Positions 11,681 through 19,544 of a stretch of DNA of 37,932 nucleotides are shown piece by piece. The stretch lies in the NCBI GenBank assembly GCA_949373155.1, contig CASICK010000007.1:1-37932 (forward strand), given 5' to 3'. The notes below the pieces were generated by a model, which saw only the letters and a list, made by a program, of their open reading frames with translations, did not search any database and was not told where the DNA came from. How positions within the stretch are numbered: the stretch's first letter is position 1; every line of letters begins with the position of its first letter. The DNA comes from an uncultured Synechococcus sp. (GTDB taxonomy: Bacteria > Cyanobacteriota > Cyanobacteriia > PCC-6307 > Cyanobiaceae). The position numbers and the translations under genes are program-made.

Positions 11681-11950
11681 ATGCTTCAGGAAGCATTCCC
11701 AGACGTCATGGCTGAGCAAGGCTTCACCCCCGCAGAAATCACCGTGGTCCAACTCCTCCTGGAGGGGCTTAGCAATCGAGCCATTGCTTCCAGGCTGGTA
11801 GTGAGCATCCGCACGGTTGAAAGTCACATCAGCAACGCTCTCGATAAAAGTGGTTGCCGGTCGAGACTTGAGCTCTCAATGTGGTGGCTCCGCACCCATT
11901 CAGAGTCCACGAGAACGTGCAACGTTAAACTCCCTTCAATGCCGGCTTAG
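11681..11950 (+). CDS. Small LuxR-type helix-turn-helix protein
   Basis: The 89-residue protein is little more than a LuxR/FixJ-type DNA-binding domain. FTPAEITVVQLLLEGLSNRA-IASRLVVSIRTVESHISNALDKSG covers residues 15-58. There is no receiver or ligand-binding domain. The first ATG directly abuts a GAGGGGA purine run, so the ATG at 11708 (MAEQGFTPAEI) may be the true start. It is tightly linked to minE. Its last 10 bases, including the stop codon, overlap the 5' end of tRNA-Thr. The target is unknown. Confidence 0.8.
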   Translation: MLQEAFPDVMAEQGFTPAEITVVQLLLEGLSNRAIASRLVVSIRTVESHISNALDKSGCRSRLELSMWWLRTHSESTRTCNVKLPSMPA

Positions 11951-12012
11951 CTCAGTGGTAGAGCAGCGCTTTTGTAAAGCGAAGGTCATCGGTTCAAATC
12001 CGTTAGCCGGCT
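11941..12012 (+). tRNA. tRNA-Thr (anticodon TGT)
   Basis: This 72-base cloverleaf starts GCCGGCTTAGCTCAGTGGTA and ends AGCCGGC plus discriminator T. The anticodon loop TTTGTAA gives TGT. The 5' end overlaps the end of the LuxR-type gene by 10 bases, so the stop codon TAG of that gene lies in the acceptor/D-arm junction. Confidence 0.96.
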
Positions 12013-12061
12013 TCAGACAAGATCCATCAATCACGCTCAGATCTGCAGCTCCCCTGTGAGA

Positions 12062-12223
12062 TCAGCGGCCTGAACGACCTGTAAAAATCCAGATCCCAAC
12101 GATGGCCAACAGCCATGGGAGCACCTCCAAACCAACCCATGGCGTGAGCAGTTGGACGACAGGTTCAAACAACCAGTGAATGGCGGTTTGGAGCAAAATC
12201 AAGGCAGCAATCAACCAGAGCAT
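12062..12223 (-). CDS. Tiny hydrophobic membrane protein
   Basis: The 53-residue protein (MLWLIAALILLQTAIHWLFE...) has two to three hydrophobic segments and a basic tail FTGRSGR. Its ATG overlaps the last codons of the upstream YrdC-type gene by 13 bases, which argues for translational coupling and a real gene. A longer reading of the same frame (to 12478) runs antisense-like through the YrdC gene and is not credible. I do not recognise a function. Confidence 0.65.
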   Translation of the reverse strand: MLWLIAALILLQTAIHWLFEPVVQLLTPWVGLEVLPWLLAIVGIWIFTGRSGR

Positions 12224-12828
12224 TCGGGAAGGCCCACCACACCTGCTGGCATCACAGCGCCTCTGCGTAGCCAATGCCAGCCTTGATGTCCTCGCCAAGC
12301 AATCACCGAGCTCGCTTGACAGGACGGGGCTGGCCAAGGGATTGGTGCAAGCAACGGCAAGTCCGGAAAGGCACCCGCCGCCTCCATTTCGGTTCGACTG
12401 GATGGTTCTCCCGACACATTGGCACTGGTCGTGGCAAGCGGACCGCTGCAACGCAGAAGATCCAACATGGGTTTGCAAGCTGGAATGCGCAAACCAAGGG
12501 TTGCCACTCCAGGGTTGAGGGCTTCTGCACAGGAACCAAAAGCTGGTATCACCAGGGTGAGGGCCCCTGGCCAGTGCAGTTGCGCAAGGGCACTGGCATC
12601 AGATCGAGCCGCTGGGGAGACATGACACAACAACCCTTCAACATCAGCACCCATCAGAATTAACGGCTTGTCTTGGGGCCGTTTTTTCAAGCGCCAAATT
12701 TGAGCCGCTTGCTCTGGCGCCGCAGCCAGTGCCGGAAGGGTGTCTGTTGGGAGTAGAGCGGCTCCCCCAGCACTCAAATGCGCTTCGATGCCATCGCGAT
12801 CCAAAAGATTGAGAGGGTTGATCGTCAT
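12211..12828 (-). CDS. tsaC: YrdC/Sua5-family L-threonylcarbamoyladenylate synthase
   Basis: This family makes threonylcarbamoyl-AMP for the t6A37 modification of tRNA. The protein has about 205 residues. The conserved core is visible: LLPTDTLPALAA near residue 26, then KKRPQDKPLILMG, HWPGALTLVIPA and LATTSANVSGEPS. The start ATG at 12828 overlaps the prmC stop by 4 bases (ATGA), and I prefer it to the upstream in-frame start at 12867. No C-terminal Sua5 domain is present, so it is the short TsaC form. It forms an operon with prmC and the tiny membrane protein. Confidence 0.88.
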   Translation of the reverse strand: MTINPLNLLDRDGIEAHLSAGGAALLPTDTLPALAAAPEQAAQIWRLKKRPQDKPLILMGADVEGLLCHVSPAARSDASALAQLHWPGALTLVIPAFGSCAEALNPGVATLGLRIPACKPMLDLLRCSGPLATTSANVSGEPSSRTEMEAAGAFPDLPLLAPIPWPAPSCQASSVIAWRGHQGWHWLRRGAVMPAGVVGLPECSG

Positions 12829-13745
12829 CGTTCCTCCATCGACTGATCGAAAGTTATGGATTGGCAAGATCGCTGAGCAAGAGCAAAGCGGGGAATGCCC
12901 TGAAGGTCATAACGGGCTTCTGACCGTTCAAGACCTGCATCGGTGAGCAACTCCAGCACCATCGCACTCTGGTCATGGTGGTGTTCCAAGAGAATCCAGC
13001 CACCTGGGGCTAATGCTTTATGAGCATCTCGAATGATCTGCCTACAGCAGTCGAGTCCATCACCACCACCACACAGAGCCAGATGGGGCTCATGGTCTTT
13101 AACGACGGGCTCGAGTTCATCCATCACAGCCGTTGGGATGTAAGGCGGATTACTCAGCACAAGGCTGAACTGTCCCCACCATGGTTTGAGCGGTTCCCAC
13201 CAGCTGCCGCGATGGAGTTGCCAACCACTGTTGCCAGCTAGGGCCATCAGATTGCGTTCAGCAAGAGCAAGCGCATTACCGCTGGAGTCCACGGCATGGC
13301 CCTGCCAGTGAGGGAGAACACGGGCAAGAGCCGCCGCCAAAGCTCCAGAGCCCGTTCCCAAGTCGGCCCAGATCCCTTCCACCTCGCGTGCATCCTCTGG
13401 CAAACACTGCAAAGCGAAGTCGATGAGCAGCTCAGTCTCTTGACGGGGGATCAAGGCAGCCGACGACACCTCCAGCTCAAAATCTCGCCATGGACAAAGG
13501 CCAACCAAGTGCTGAAGAGGAATGTGCTGATCGCGATGCTGGGTCCAAAGATCCCTAAGTTCGTGCAACGAGGCACTCAGCTCGATCTCAACATCTGGGC
13601 AAATTCGTAGTTTTTGAAGATCACCCCAAGAGCAATTTGCGGCCATCGAAAGCAGCCAATCCAAATCCACAGCGCGTCCACCCTGACGGATCAACTCACG
13701 CCTCCACACCAGTAGATCTGTTCCCTTGCAACGGATAACGCCCAT
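12825..13745 (-). CDS. prmC: Peptide chain release factor N5-glutamine methyltransferase
   Basis: PrmC methylates the glutamine of the GGQ motif in release factors 1 and 2, using S-adenosylmethionine. The protein has 306 residues. The Rossmann SAM-binding motif ADLGTGSGALAAALA and the catalytic NPPYIP motif are visible. PRQETELLIDFAL precedes them, as usual in this family. The N-terminal helical domain is less conserved. It lies 9 bases downstream of dprA and overlaps tsaC, so dprA-prmC-tsaC-small ORF read as one unit. Confidence 0.95.
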   Translation of the reverse strand: MGVIRCKGTDLLVWRRELIRQGGRAVDLDWLLSMAANCSWGDLQKLRICPDVEIELSASLHELRDLWTQHRDQHIPLQHLVGLCPWRDFELEVSSAALIPRQETELLIDFALQCLPEDAREVEGIWADLGTGSGALAAALARVLPHWQGHAVDSSGNALALAERNLMALAGNSGWQLHRGSWWEPLKPWWGQFSLVLSNPPYIPTAVMDELEPVVKDHEPHLALCGGGDGLDCCRQIIRDAHKALAPGGWILLEHHHDQSAMVLELLTDAGLERSEARYDLQGIPRFALAQRSCQSITFDQSMEER

Positions 13746-13754
13746 CGGATCAGG

Positions 13755-14858
13755 TTAAACGGACCGCCAACGCAAACCAGGCTTGGGCTCAATGACACCC
13801 TCGAGCTCAAGCTGCAACAAATCATGCGCCACCTGAGTTGGACTGCAGCTCAGTGCTTCAGATAGCTGCTCAAGCGTGAGCCCTTCATCAACGCAACGCA
13901 GAAGCGAAGGATTCCGCTCGGCTGAAGACCGGGAGCGGTCCAATGGCATCGCCGCAGACCTCGCGGCCGCGAGCGGCCCTGGTCCAAGGGCCGCAATCAA
14001 CGACTCAGGCGATAGCAAAGGTATTGCCCCCTCCTGCAACAAACCATTGCTGCCCTTGCAAGACCAACGCAGCGCATCCCCTGGAACCACCCAAACAGGA
14101 CAATTCTGAGTGCGCGCGATCTGGGCTGATAGCAGTGAGCCGCTTGTCTTAGGGCACTCAACCACCACCAGGGCACAGGACACACTCACCAACAGGCGAT
14201 TACGCAACGCAAAGTTGGATCGCTGCACCCGAGCACCGCAAGGCCATTCGCTCAACAACAAGCCAGCAGCCTCAACTTGGGCCTGCAAGGCCTCATGCTC
14301 AGGCGGATACACACGATCCAAAGGCGTGCCCAACACGCCAACCGGAAGTCCACCCGCTGCAAGACAACCATGGTGAGAGGCGGCATCAATGCCTTCAGCA
14401 AGACCACTCACCACGGGCCAACCAGCACGGGCAAGGCAATGACCAAGAGCATGGGCCATCCGACAGCCATGATCCGATGGTCGGCGCGTTCCCACCACCG
14501 CGACAGCCTTTTGAGCTGATAAGAAAGGCCAGCACTGCGTCTGCCCTGACCCGTGCACAGCAAGTGGAGGACGCTTCAACAAATCGAATGAGATCGGCCA
14601 GTCCTGATCCATGGGAAACAGAGCATTGTCTGGAACCAAAAGACTGGGGGACGTCCCTTTGCTCAGCCGATAAGACTCGACACGCGCCATTAAGGAGTCG
14701 GGCCAGCGCAGGGCTGTTTGCAAACGCAAGAGGGGCCATGACCACAGATCAGCCAAGGTCACCTGATGGGCTTGAGCAACAGCCCTCAGAGCCCTAATCC
14801 TGGCAACACCCAGTCCTGGGCATGAGATCCACAGCCACCACCAGCCACGCTCTCCCAA
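13755..14858 (-). CDS. dprA: DNA-processing protein DprA (Smf)
   Basis: DprA loads RecA onto incoming single-stranded DNA during natural transformation. The protein has 367 residues from a TTG start. The Rossmann-like core is clear: VAVVGTRRPSDHGCRMAHAL, GWPVVSGLAEGIDAASHHG, GVLGTPLDRVYPPEHE, LLSEWPCG and SNFALRNRLL. A C-terminal winged-helix part (LEQLSEALSCSPTQVAHDLL) follows. Together with comF at 24505 it shows transformation-related genes in this genome. The start could be a few codons later. Confidence 0.93.
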   Translation of the reverse strand: MGERGWWWLWISCPGLGVARIRALRAVAQAHQVTLADLWSWPLLRLQTALRWPDSLMARVESYRLSKGTSPSLLVPDNALFPMDQDWPISFDLLKRPPLAVHGSGQTQCWPFLSAQKAVAVVGTRRPSDHGCRMAHALGHCLARAGWPVVSGLAEGIDAASHHGCLAAGGLPVGVLGTPLDRVYPPEHEALQAQVEAAGLLLSEWPCGARVQRSNFALRNRLLVSVSCALVVVECPKTSGSLLSAQIARTQNCPVWVVPGDALRWSCKGSNGLLQEGAIPLLSPESLIAALGPGPLAAARSAAMPLDRSRSSAERNPSLLRCVDEGLTLEQLSEALSCSPTQVAHDLLQLELEGVIEPKPGLRWRSV

Positions 14859-14890
14859 CAGCTCAACGCAAGTACAAATGTACTAGCACA

Positions 14891-15340
14891 TTATTGGGGC
14901 GGTCCTTGAGTCAACAACCCAAGCGCTTTTGCTACAGATGCTGGTGGGCGGCGCAAAACCTGACGCCTATCTCCGTCAAGACGGACCAAAACCAACTCCA
15001 CATGCGCCTTGAAGGCGCAATCACCATCGGCCCTTAACAGGTGCGTCTGCCAGCGCCAGCGGGGACCCTCTGGCGCAAGCGCATGGCTTTGAAGCACAAC
15101 CTGGTCGCCATGCATGAGGGCTCGCTTGTAAGACATCTCCAAGCGCACCACTGGCATTTCCAACCCTTCAAGCGCCATCAGTCGGTAGGGCAGCCCTACC
15201 GCCGCGAGTGCTTCAACACGAGCTTCTTCCAACCAACCAACATAGGCGCCGTGCCACATCACACCGCCGTGATCGGTGTGTTGTGGCAGCACACGCTTGT
15301 TCAATCGCCAAGGAAGGCGCGTAACGCTCTCAGTCACCAT
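14891..15340 (-). CDS. Hotdog-fold acyl-CoA thioesterase (4HBT family)
   Basis: The roughly 149-residue single-domain hotdog protein has the YbgC/4-hydroxybenzoyl-CoA thioesterase pattern. HTDHGGVMWHGAYVGWLEEA carries the catalytic aspartate, and MPVVRLEMSYKRALMHGDQV follows. In cyanobacteria a member of this family (Slr0204 type) hydrolyses 1,4-dihydroxy-2-naphthoyl-CoA in phylloquinone synthesis. That role is possible here but not shown. The start may be the ATG at 15340 (MVTESVTRLPW) or 15358. It lies upstream of dprA on the same strand. Confidence 0.82.
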   Translation of the reverse strand: MVTESVTRLPWRLNKRVLPQHTDHGGVMWHGAYVGWLEEARVEALAAVGLPYRLMALEGLEMPVVRLEMSYKRALMHGDQVVLQSHALAPEGPRWRWQTHLLRADGDCAFKAHVELVLVRLDGDRRQVLRRPPASVAKALGLLTQGPPQ

Positions 15341-15392
15341 CAACACGGCCTGGATCATCAGCCATAGGCTGAAGCAGACCTAACTCTTCATC

Positions 15393-16241
15393 GTGTTCAA
15401 GAATCTTCTGATTGCTGATTCCGGCAAAGGGCATGTCGGTGAAATGGTGCGGATGCTCCGCGACCTTCCAGGGTTCAGAACTGCTCGTATCAACCTGCTG
15501 CACGTGGTCTCTGAGCAAGGCAAGGTCAACTCAGAAGACCACTGGACGACAGCAGGCAGCCTGCTGTCCAAGGCGGTGAGTCGATTAGGGCTTGACCCGA
15601 GTGAAGTGAATTCGATCATCCGCCAAGGGGATGCCAAACAAACCGTTCTCAAGGTGGCTGAAGAAATCAATGCCGACTTAATTGTGATGGGATCCAGAGG
15701 CCTTGGTCGTCTCCAGTCGATTCTGTCCAACAGCACCAGCCAATACGTGTTTCAGCTTTCAACACGTCCGATGTTGCTGGTCCGTGACGACCTCTACGTC
15801 CGCCACGTGAATCGCCTCATGGTGACCATTGACGGAACTGGGGTTGGCGATGATGCGCTCCGGATTGCCTGCGAAATGGTTCGCGACATCCCCGGCGGAC
15901 AGCTCACTGGCGTTCACATTGCCAGGCAAGACCTGTCAGCCTCCCGTGGAGGAGATAACAAAGCCGATGGATTGCTTGCTACCGCAGTTCAACGGGCCCG
16001 GAGCCTGGGCGTTGACCTCAAACCAATGCATGTAGCGAATCCCGACATTGGCCGAGGTGTTTGCCAAGCAGCCAAAGAAATCGGTGCCGACCTCGTGGTG
16101 ATCGCGTCACAGGACAGGCGGCCTCTTGTTGCAAGAGGCCTTGTGGATCTAGACAAGCTCCTTGGAGGGTCCATCAGCGACTACATCCGAGTCCACGCGC
16201 CTGCTCCGGTTCTTCTGGTCCGCGAACCAGAAAAGAATTAA
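15393..16241 (+). CDS. Tandem universal stress protein (UspA, two domains)
   Basis: The 282-residue protein has two Usp domains. The first ends in LIVMGSRGLGRLQSILSNST plus a RPMLLV strand (about residue 130). The second ends in VVIASQDRRP, GGSISDYIRV and PAPVLLVRE. The first carries a G-rich ATP-binding-like stretch (GSRGLGR...S); the second deviates. A GTG start at 15393 is used. It is divergent from the thioesterase gene and convergent with psbM. The specific stress role is unknown. Confidence 0.9.
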   Translation: MFKNLLIADSGKGHVGEMVRMLRDLPGFRTARINLLHVVSEQGKVNSEDHWTTAGSLLSKAVSRLGLDPSEVNSIIRQGDAKQTVLKVAEEINADLIVMGSRGLGRLQSILSNSTSQYVFQLSTRPMLLVRDDLYVRHVNRLMVTIDGTGVGDDALRIACEMVRDIPGGQLTGVHIARQDLSASRGGDNKADGLLATAVQRARSLGVDLKPMHVANPDIGRGVCQAAKEIGADLVVIASQDRRPLVARGLVDLDKLLGGSISDYIRVHAPAPVLLVREPEKN

Positions 16242-16256
16242 ACCGGAGCAGACTTG

Positions 16257-16297
16257 AACCAACAGTCGATCAGGAGGAACCTTCTCGACTGTTGGTT
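16257..16297. terminator. 13-bp inverted repeat at the psbM 3' end
   Basis: The arms AACCAACAGTCGA (16257-16269) and TCGACTGTTGGTT (16285-16297) are perfectly complementary, with a 15-base loop that contains the psbM stop codon. No T tract follows in either direction. It lies between the convergent Usp and psbM genes and may act as terminator or 3' stabiliser. Confidence 0.6.
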
Positions 16298-16380
16298 TGG
16301 ATGAACAAGACGATCAGAAACACCGTCGGAACCAGGACGAACATGAGGCTGGCAACGAAGCCGAGATCGTTGGTTTCCAT
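16270..16380 (-). CDS. psbM: Photosystem II reaction centre protein M
   Basis: The 36-residue single-helix protein METNDLGFVASLMFVLVPTV... ends in IQTNSREGSS. It matches PsbM, a small thylakoid subunit at the photosystem II monomer-monomer interface. The hydrophobic segment covers residues 7-27. It lies downstream of the ferredoxin-type gene on the minus strand. Both are next to psbB, which is consistent with a photosynthesis cluster. An inverted repeat overlaps the last codons. Confidence 0.95.
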   Translation of the reverse strand: METNDLGFVASLMFVLVPTVFLIVLFIQTNSREGSS

Positions 16381-16440
16381 GGGCAATTAATGATGCAAGG
16401 CCGAACGTATCATCGTTCGGGAGCAACGATGAGCTTCAGC

Positions 16441-16908
16441 TCACCCCTCGTCACTGGGCGTAGCAGGCGAATCGGTTTCAGTCTCCTGTTCAGACCCTTC
16501 CTCCGCCTCGTCAGCGCTCTCATCAACCGGCCATGACGTTGGCCCGGCTGGCAGGGCTTCAGCGCGAGCCGCTGCCTTTTTCTTATCAAGTTCAGCCAAG
16601 CGAACTTGTGGGCGGGTCAGCACGATCACGGATTGCTCCACAAGAGCCTGACAAGCCAATCTCCAAGACTCAGGGCGACGCCTGAGCTTGTTGTCCTCAA
16701 CAACGGTTCGAGCCGTTAAGGGCGTGTCGGCGTCGGATCCCACAACATCGACAAAACAGGTGATGCATTGACCACACCCACCGCAATTCCCCAGTTGCCC
16801 CTTTAAGCCGTAGAGCTCGATGTTTTCGCGCAGAGCAACGTCGCGCAGATTTTCACCTGGATAACACTCCACATCACGTCCCTCACGCAAAAAACGAATG
16901 ACTGGCAT
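16441..16908 (-). CDS. 2Fe-2S ferredoxin-like protein
   Basis: The 155-residue protein starts MPVIRFLREGRDVECYPGEN and carries a cysteine cluster in LGNCGGCGQCITCFVDVV (Cys42, 45, 48, 51), with another Cys at about 86. This is the layout of a plant-type-like 2Fe-2S ferredoxin, with one cysteine more than the usual loop. The C-terminus is a long acidic tail (ESADEAEEGSEQETETD). The ATG at 16908 is chosen because the ferredoxin fold begins there; upstream in-frame starts add unrelated sequence. It is divergent to psbB and upstream of psbM. The electron partner is unknown. Confidence 0.85.
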   Translation of the reverse strand: MPVIRFLREGRDVECYPGENLRDVALRENIELYGLKGQLGNCGGCGQCITCFVDVVGSDADTPLTARTVVEDNKLRRRPESWRLACQALVEQSVIVLTRPQVRLAELDKKKAAARAEALPAGPTSWPVDESADEAEEGSEQETETDSPATPSDEG

Positions 16909-17151
16909 GGGGTGCTCCAGCAATAAACGCCTACTTTGCGCCCAAAGATTGCGTTTTGTAACCCCCTCGGCCAGACCCGAATGCGGCATCCAAAGGGCGG
17001 AAGCACTGACAGGACAGTGAGGGAAACAAATCCAGGGCTCTCAACACAAGACATTGCAGCTCGCGACAACACGCCCCACTCAATTGAGCGAACCCCTTAC
17101 GATCGCTAGGTCTGTCTGCATCAGCAGCTCCGTTCCACCTGAACCTGACCC
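16909..17151. promoter_or_regulatory. Divergent intergenic region, ferredoxin / psbB
   Basis: These 243 bases separate the divergent ferredoxin-like and psbB genes and must hold both promoters. I see no ORF with coding character and no clear operator or riboswitch. Confidence 0.5.
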
Positions 17152-18714
17152 ATGGGATTGCCCTGGTATCGGGTGCACACCGTCGTTATTAACGACCCAG
17201 GCCGACTCTTGGCCGTGCACCTCATGCACACTGCTCTCGTTGCCGGCTGGGCCGGCTCGATGGCCCTCTACGAACTCGCAATTTTTGATCCTTCGGATCC
17301 AGTCCTGAACCCCATGTGGCGTCAGGGCATGTTTGTCATGCCCTTCATGTCACGACTGGGCGTCACCGGAAGCTGGGGAGGCTGGAGTATCACCGGAGAA
17401 ACTGGAGTCGATCCTGGCTTCTGGAGCTTCGAAGGCGTCGCAGCTGCTCATATCGTCTTCAGCGGCCTTCTGATGCTCGCTGCGATTTGGCACTGGACGT
17501 ATTGGGATCTTGAAATTTGGCAAGACCCACGTACTGGCGAGCCGGCACTTGACCTTCCGAAAATTTTCGGCATCCACCTCCTCCTTGCAGGACTGGGATG
17601 TTTTGGATTTGGTGCTTTTCACCTCACCGGTGTCTTCGGACCTGGCATGTGGATTTCTGATCCATATGCATTAACGGGTCACTTAGAAGCGGTTCAACCG
17701 TCGTGGGGACCGGAAGGTTTCAACCCATTCAATCCTGGAGGAATTGTTGCCCATCACATTGCCGCAGGCATCGTGGGCATCATTGCCGGTATTTTCCATA
17801 TCACAACTCGACCGCCGGAGCGCCTTTACAAGGCCTTGCGGATGGGAAACATCGAGACTGTTCTTGCAAGTGCAATTGCAGCTGTGTTCTTCGCTGCTTT
17901 CATCGTGGCGGGAACCATGTGGTACGGCGCAGCTGCAACCCCTGTTGAGTTGTTCGGCCCCACTCGCTATCAGTGGGATCAGAGCTACTTCAAGACTGAA
18001 ATCAATCGCCGCGTTCAGACGGCCCTTGATGAAGGGGCCACCGTCGACGAGGCCTACGCGGCCATCCCTGAAAAACTCGCCTTCTACGACTACGTAGGCA
18101 ACAGTCCTGCCAAAGGCGGCCTGTTCCGCGTTGGTCCGATGGTGAATGGAGATGGTCTTGCAACTGGATGGATTGGCCATCCAGTCTTCACCGATAAAGA
18201 AGGACGTGAACTTCAAGTTCGTCGTCTTCCCAACTTCTTTGAGAACTTCCCAGTCATTCTCGAAGACAACGACGGCATCGTTCGCGCCGACATTCCGTTC
18301 CGACGCGCCGAGGCCAAGTACTCCTTCGAACAGAGAGGAGTTACTGCAACTGTTTACGGCGGTTCTCTCGACGGGAAAGTCTTCACAGACCCTGCCGAAG
18401 TAAAACGTTTGGCTCGTAAGGCCCAACTTGGAGAAGGTTTCGAGTTCGATCGCGAGATCTACAACTCAGACGGAGTTTTCCGCAGCTCGCCACGCGGCTG
18501 GTTCACCTTCGGCCACGCAACCTTCGCTCTGCTCTTCTTCTTCGGTCACATCTGGCACGGTGCTCGCACCCTCTACAGAGACGTGTTCGCAGGAATTGAT
18601 CCTGATCTTGGCGAACAGGTTGAATTCGGCCTCTTCCAAAAACTCGGCGACAAATCAACACGTCGCCTACCCGAGGGATACGTTCCTCCCACGGGATCCA
18701 CACCACTCAGTTGA
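17152..18714 (+). CDS. psbB: Photosystem II CP47 chlorophyll apoprotein
   Basis: This 520-residue inner antenna protein of photosystem II binds chlorophyll a through six transmembrane helices. It starts [20 protein letters not shown], as in all cyanobacterial CP47. The large lumenal loop E lies roughly between residues 255 and 445, and the last helix around [20 protein letters not shown]. The length is a little above the usual 507-510. It is followed after 21 bases by psbT and a strong terminator, so psbB-psbT form one transcription unit. Confidence 0.99.
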   Translation: MGLPWYRVHTVVINDPGRLLAVHLMHTALVAGWAGSMALYELAIFDPSDPVLNPMWRQGMFVMPFMSRLGVTGSWGGWSITGETGVDPGFWSFEGVAAAHIVFSGLLMLAAIWHWTYWDLEIWQDPRTGEPALDLPKIFGIHLLLAGLGCFGFGAFHLTGVFGPGMWISDPYALTGHLEAVQPSWGPEGFNPFNPGGIVAHHIAAGIVGIIAGIFHITTRPPERLYKALRMGNIETVLASAIAAVFFAAFIVAGTMWYGAAATPVELFGPTRYQWDQSYFKTEINRRVQTALDEGATVDEAYAAIPEKLAFYDYVGNSPAKGGLFRVGPMVNGDGLATGWIGHPVFTDKEGRELQVRRLPNFFENFPVILEDNDGIVRADIPFRRAEAKYSFEQRGVTATVYGGSLDGKVFTDPAEVKRLARKAQLGEGFEFDREIYNSDGVFRSSPRGWFTFGHATFALLFFFGHIWHGARTLYRDVFAGIDPDLGEQVEFGLFQKLGDKSTRRLPEGYVPPTGSTPLS

Positions 18715-18735
18715 TCGCTCTCTAGGAGACTCTCG

Positions 18736-18831
18736 ATGGAAAGCTTCGCTTACATCCTCATCCTCGGCCTGGCGATTGCCACCTTGTTCTTCGCAATCGC
18801 ATTTCGCGATCCACCGAAGATCGGTAAGTAG
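18736..18831 (+). CDS. psbT: Photosystem II reaction centre protein T
   Basis: The 31-residue single-helix protein [20 protein letters not shown]... ends in [10 protein letters not shown]. It matches PsbT, located at the photosystem II dimer interface. A good ribosome-binding site AGGAG (18724-18728) lies 7 bases before the ATG. It is co-transcribed with psbB. Confidence 0.97.
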   Translation: MESFAYILILGLAIATLFFAIAFRDPPKIGK

Positions 18832-18846
18832 TCCATCCAGCAGATC

Positions 18847-18874
18847 AAACCCCGCCCAAAAGCGGGGTTTTTTT
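18847..18874 (+). terminator. Rho-independent terminator after psbB-psbT
   Basis: The stem AAACCCCGC / GCGGGGTTT has the 6-base loop CCAAAA and is followed by a T run. It is a classic intrinsic terminator 15 bases after the psbT stop. Confidence 0.95.
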
Positions 18875-18966
18875 ATTGCTCAAATAAGATTCTTCCTTCA
18901 CAAACACTTTTCAAGGGTCCACATGTTCTATACAATGTGAACAATTCAAAATGGATTGATTAGGGC

Positions 18967-19443
18967 TTGCAGTGCCCCTCTTGCCAAAACACGGATAGCC
19001 GGGTTCTCGAATCGAGAGCAGCCGAGGGCGGAAGAAGTGTGCGCAGACGTCGTGAATGCCTTAATTGTGAATTCCGATTCACGACATACGAGCGGGTAGA
19101 GATGGTTCCAATCACCGTGATCAAACGCAATGGTCACCGTGAAATTTTTAATCGCAGCAAACTTCTGCACGGCCTGAGCCGAGCCTGCGAAAAAACTGAA
19201 CTAATCCCCAGCAAACTTGAAGCGATTGTTGACGAGCTCGAACTCAGTCTTCAGCAGTGCAATAGCCGCGAGATCACCAGTTCAGAGATTGGTGAGTTGG
19301 TTCTGGGTCATCTCAAGGGGCTCAGCGAAGTTGCTTATGTGCGTTTTGCCTCGGTGTATCGACACTTCCGAAGCGTCAGCGATTTCGTCTCCACACTCGA
19401 AGGAATGAACGCAGATAAAGCTGAGCTCGCGGCACTCGTCTAA
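18967..19443 (+). CDS. nrdR: Transcriptional repressor NrdR
   Basis: NrdR represses ribonucleotide reductase genes in response to dATP/ATP. The protein has 158 residues from a TTG start (the family always begins MQCPSC or MRCPxC, which fixes the start). The zinc ribbon has Cys in MQCPSC and in [13 protein letters not shown]. The ATP-cone domain follows from [16 protein letters not shown]. It stands alone between the psbB-psbT terminator and rpsA. I did not find a clear NrdR box in front of it. Confidence 0.96.
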   Translation: MQCPSCQNTDSRVLESRAAEGGRSVRRRRECLNCEFRFTTYERVEMVPITVIKRNGHREIFNRSKLLHGLSRACEKTELIPSKLEAIVDELELSLQQCNSREITSSEIGELVLGHLKGLSEVAYVRFASVYRHFRSVSDFVSTLEGMNADKAELAALV

Positions 19444-19544
19444 AAAGCAAGGCTGTTCTGTAAAATTAAAAAATACTGATCCTTTGTCGGCGGGCACTGG
19501 ATCAATTTTTATCGCACTGTCTTCGGGCAGACCGCCAACCATCC

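Noticed and set aside
12062..12478. 138-residue minus ORF
   Set aside because: Only its last 53 residues look like protein; the rest is another frame of tsaC.
18875..18966. NrdR box upstream of nrdR
   Set aside because: The near-palindromic ACATGTTC/AATGTGAAC region does not match the NrdR box consensus well enough.
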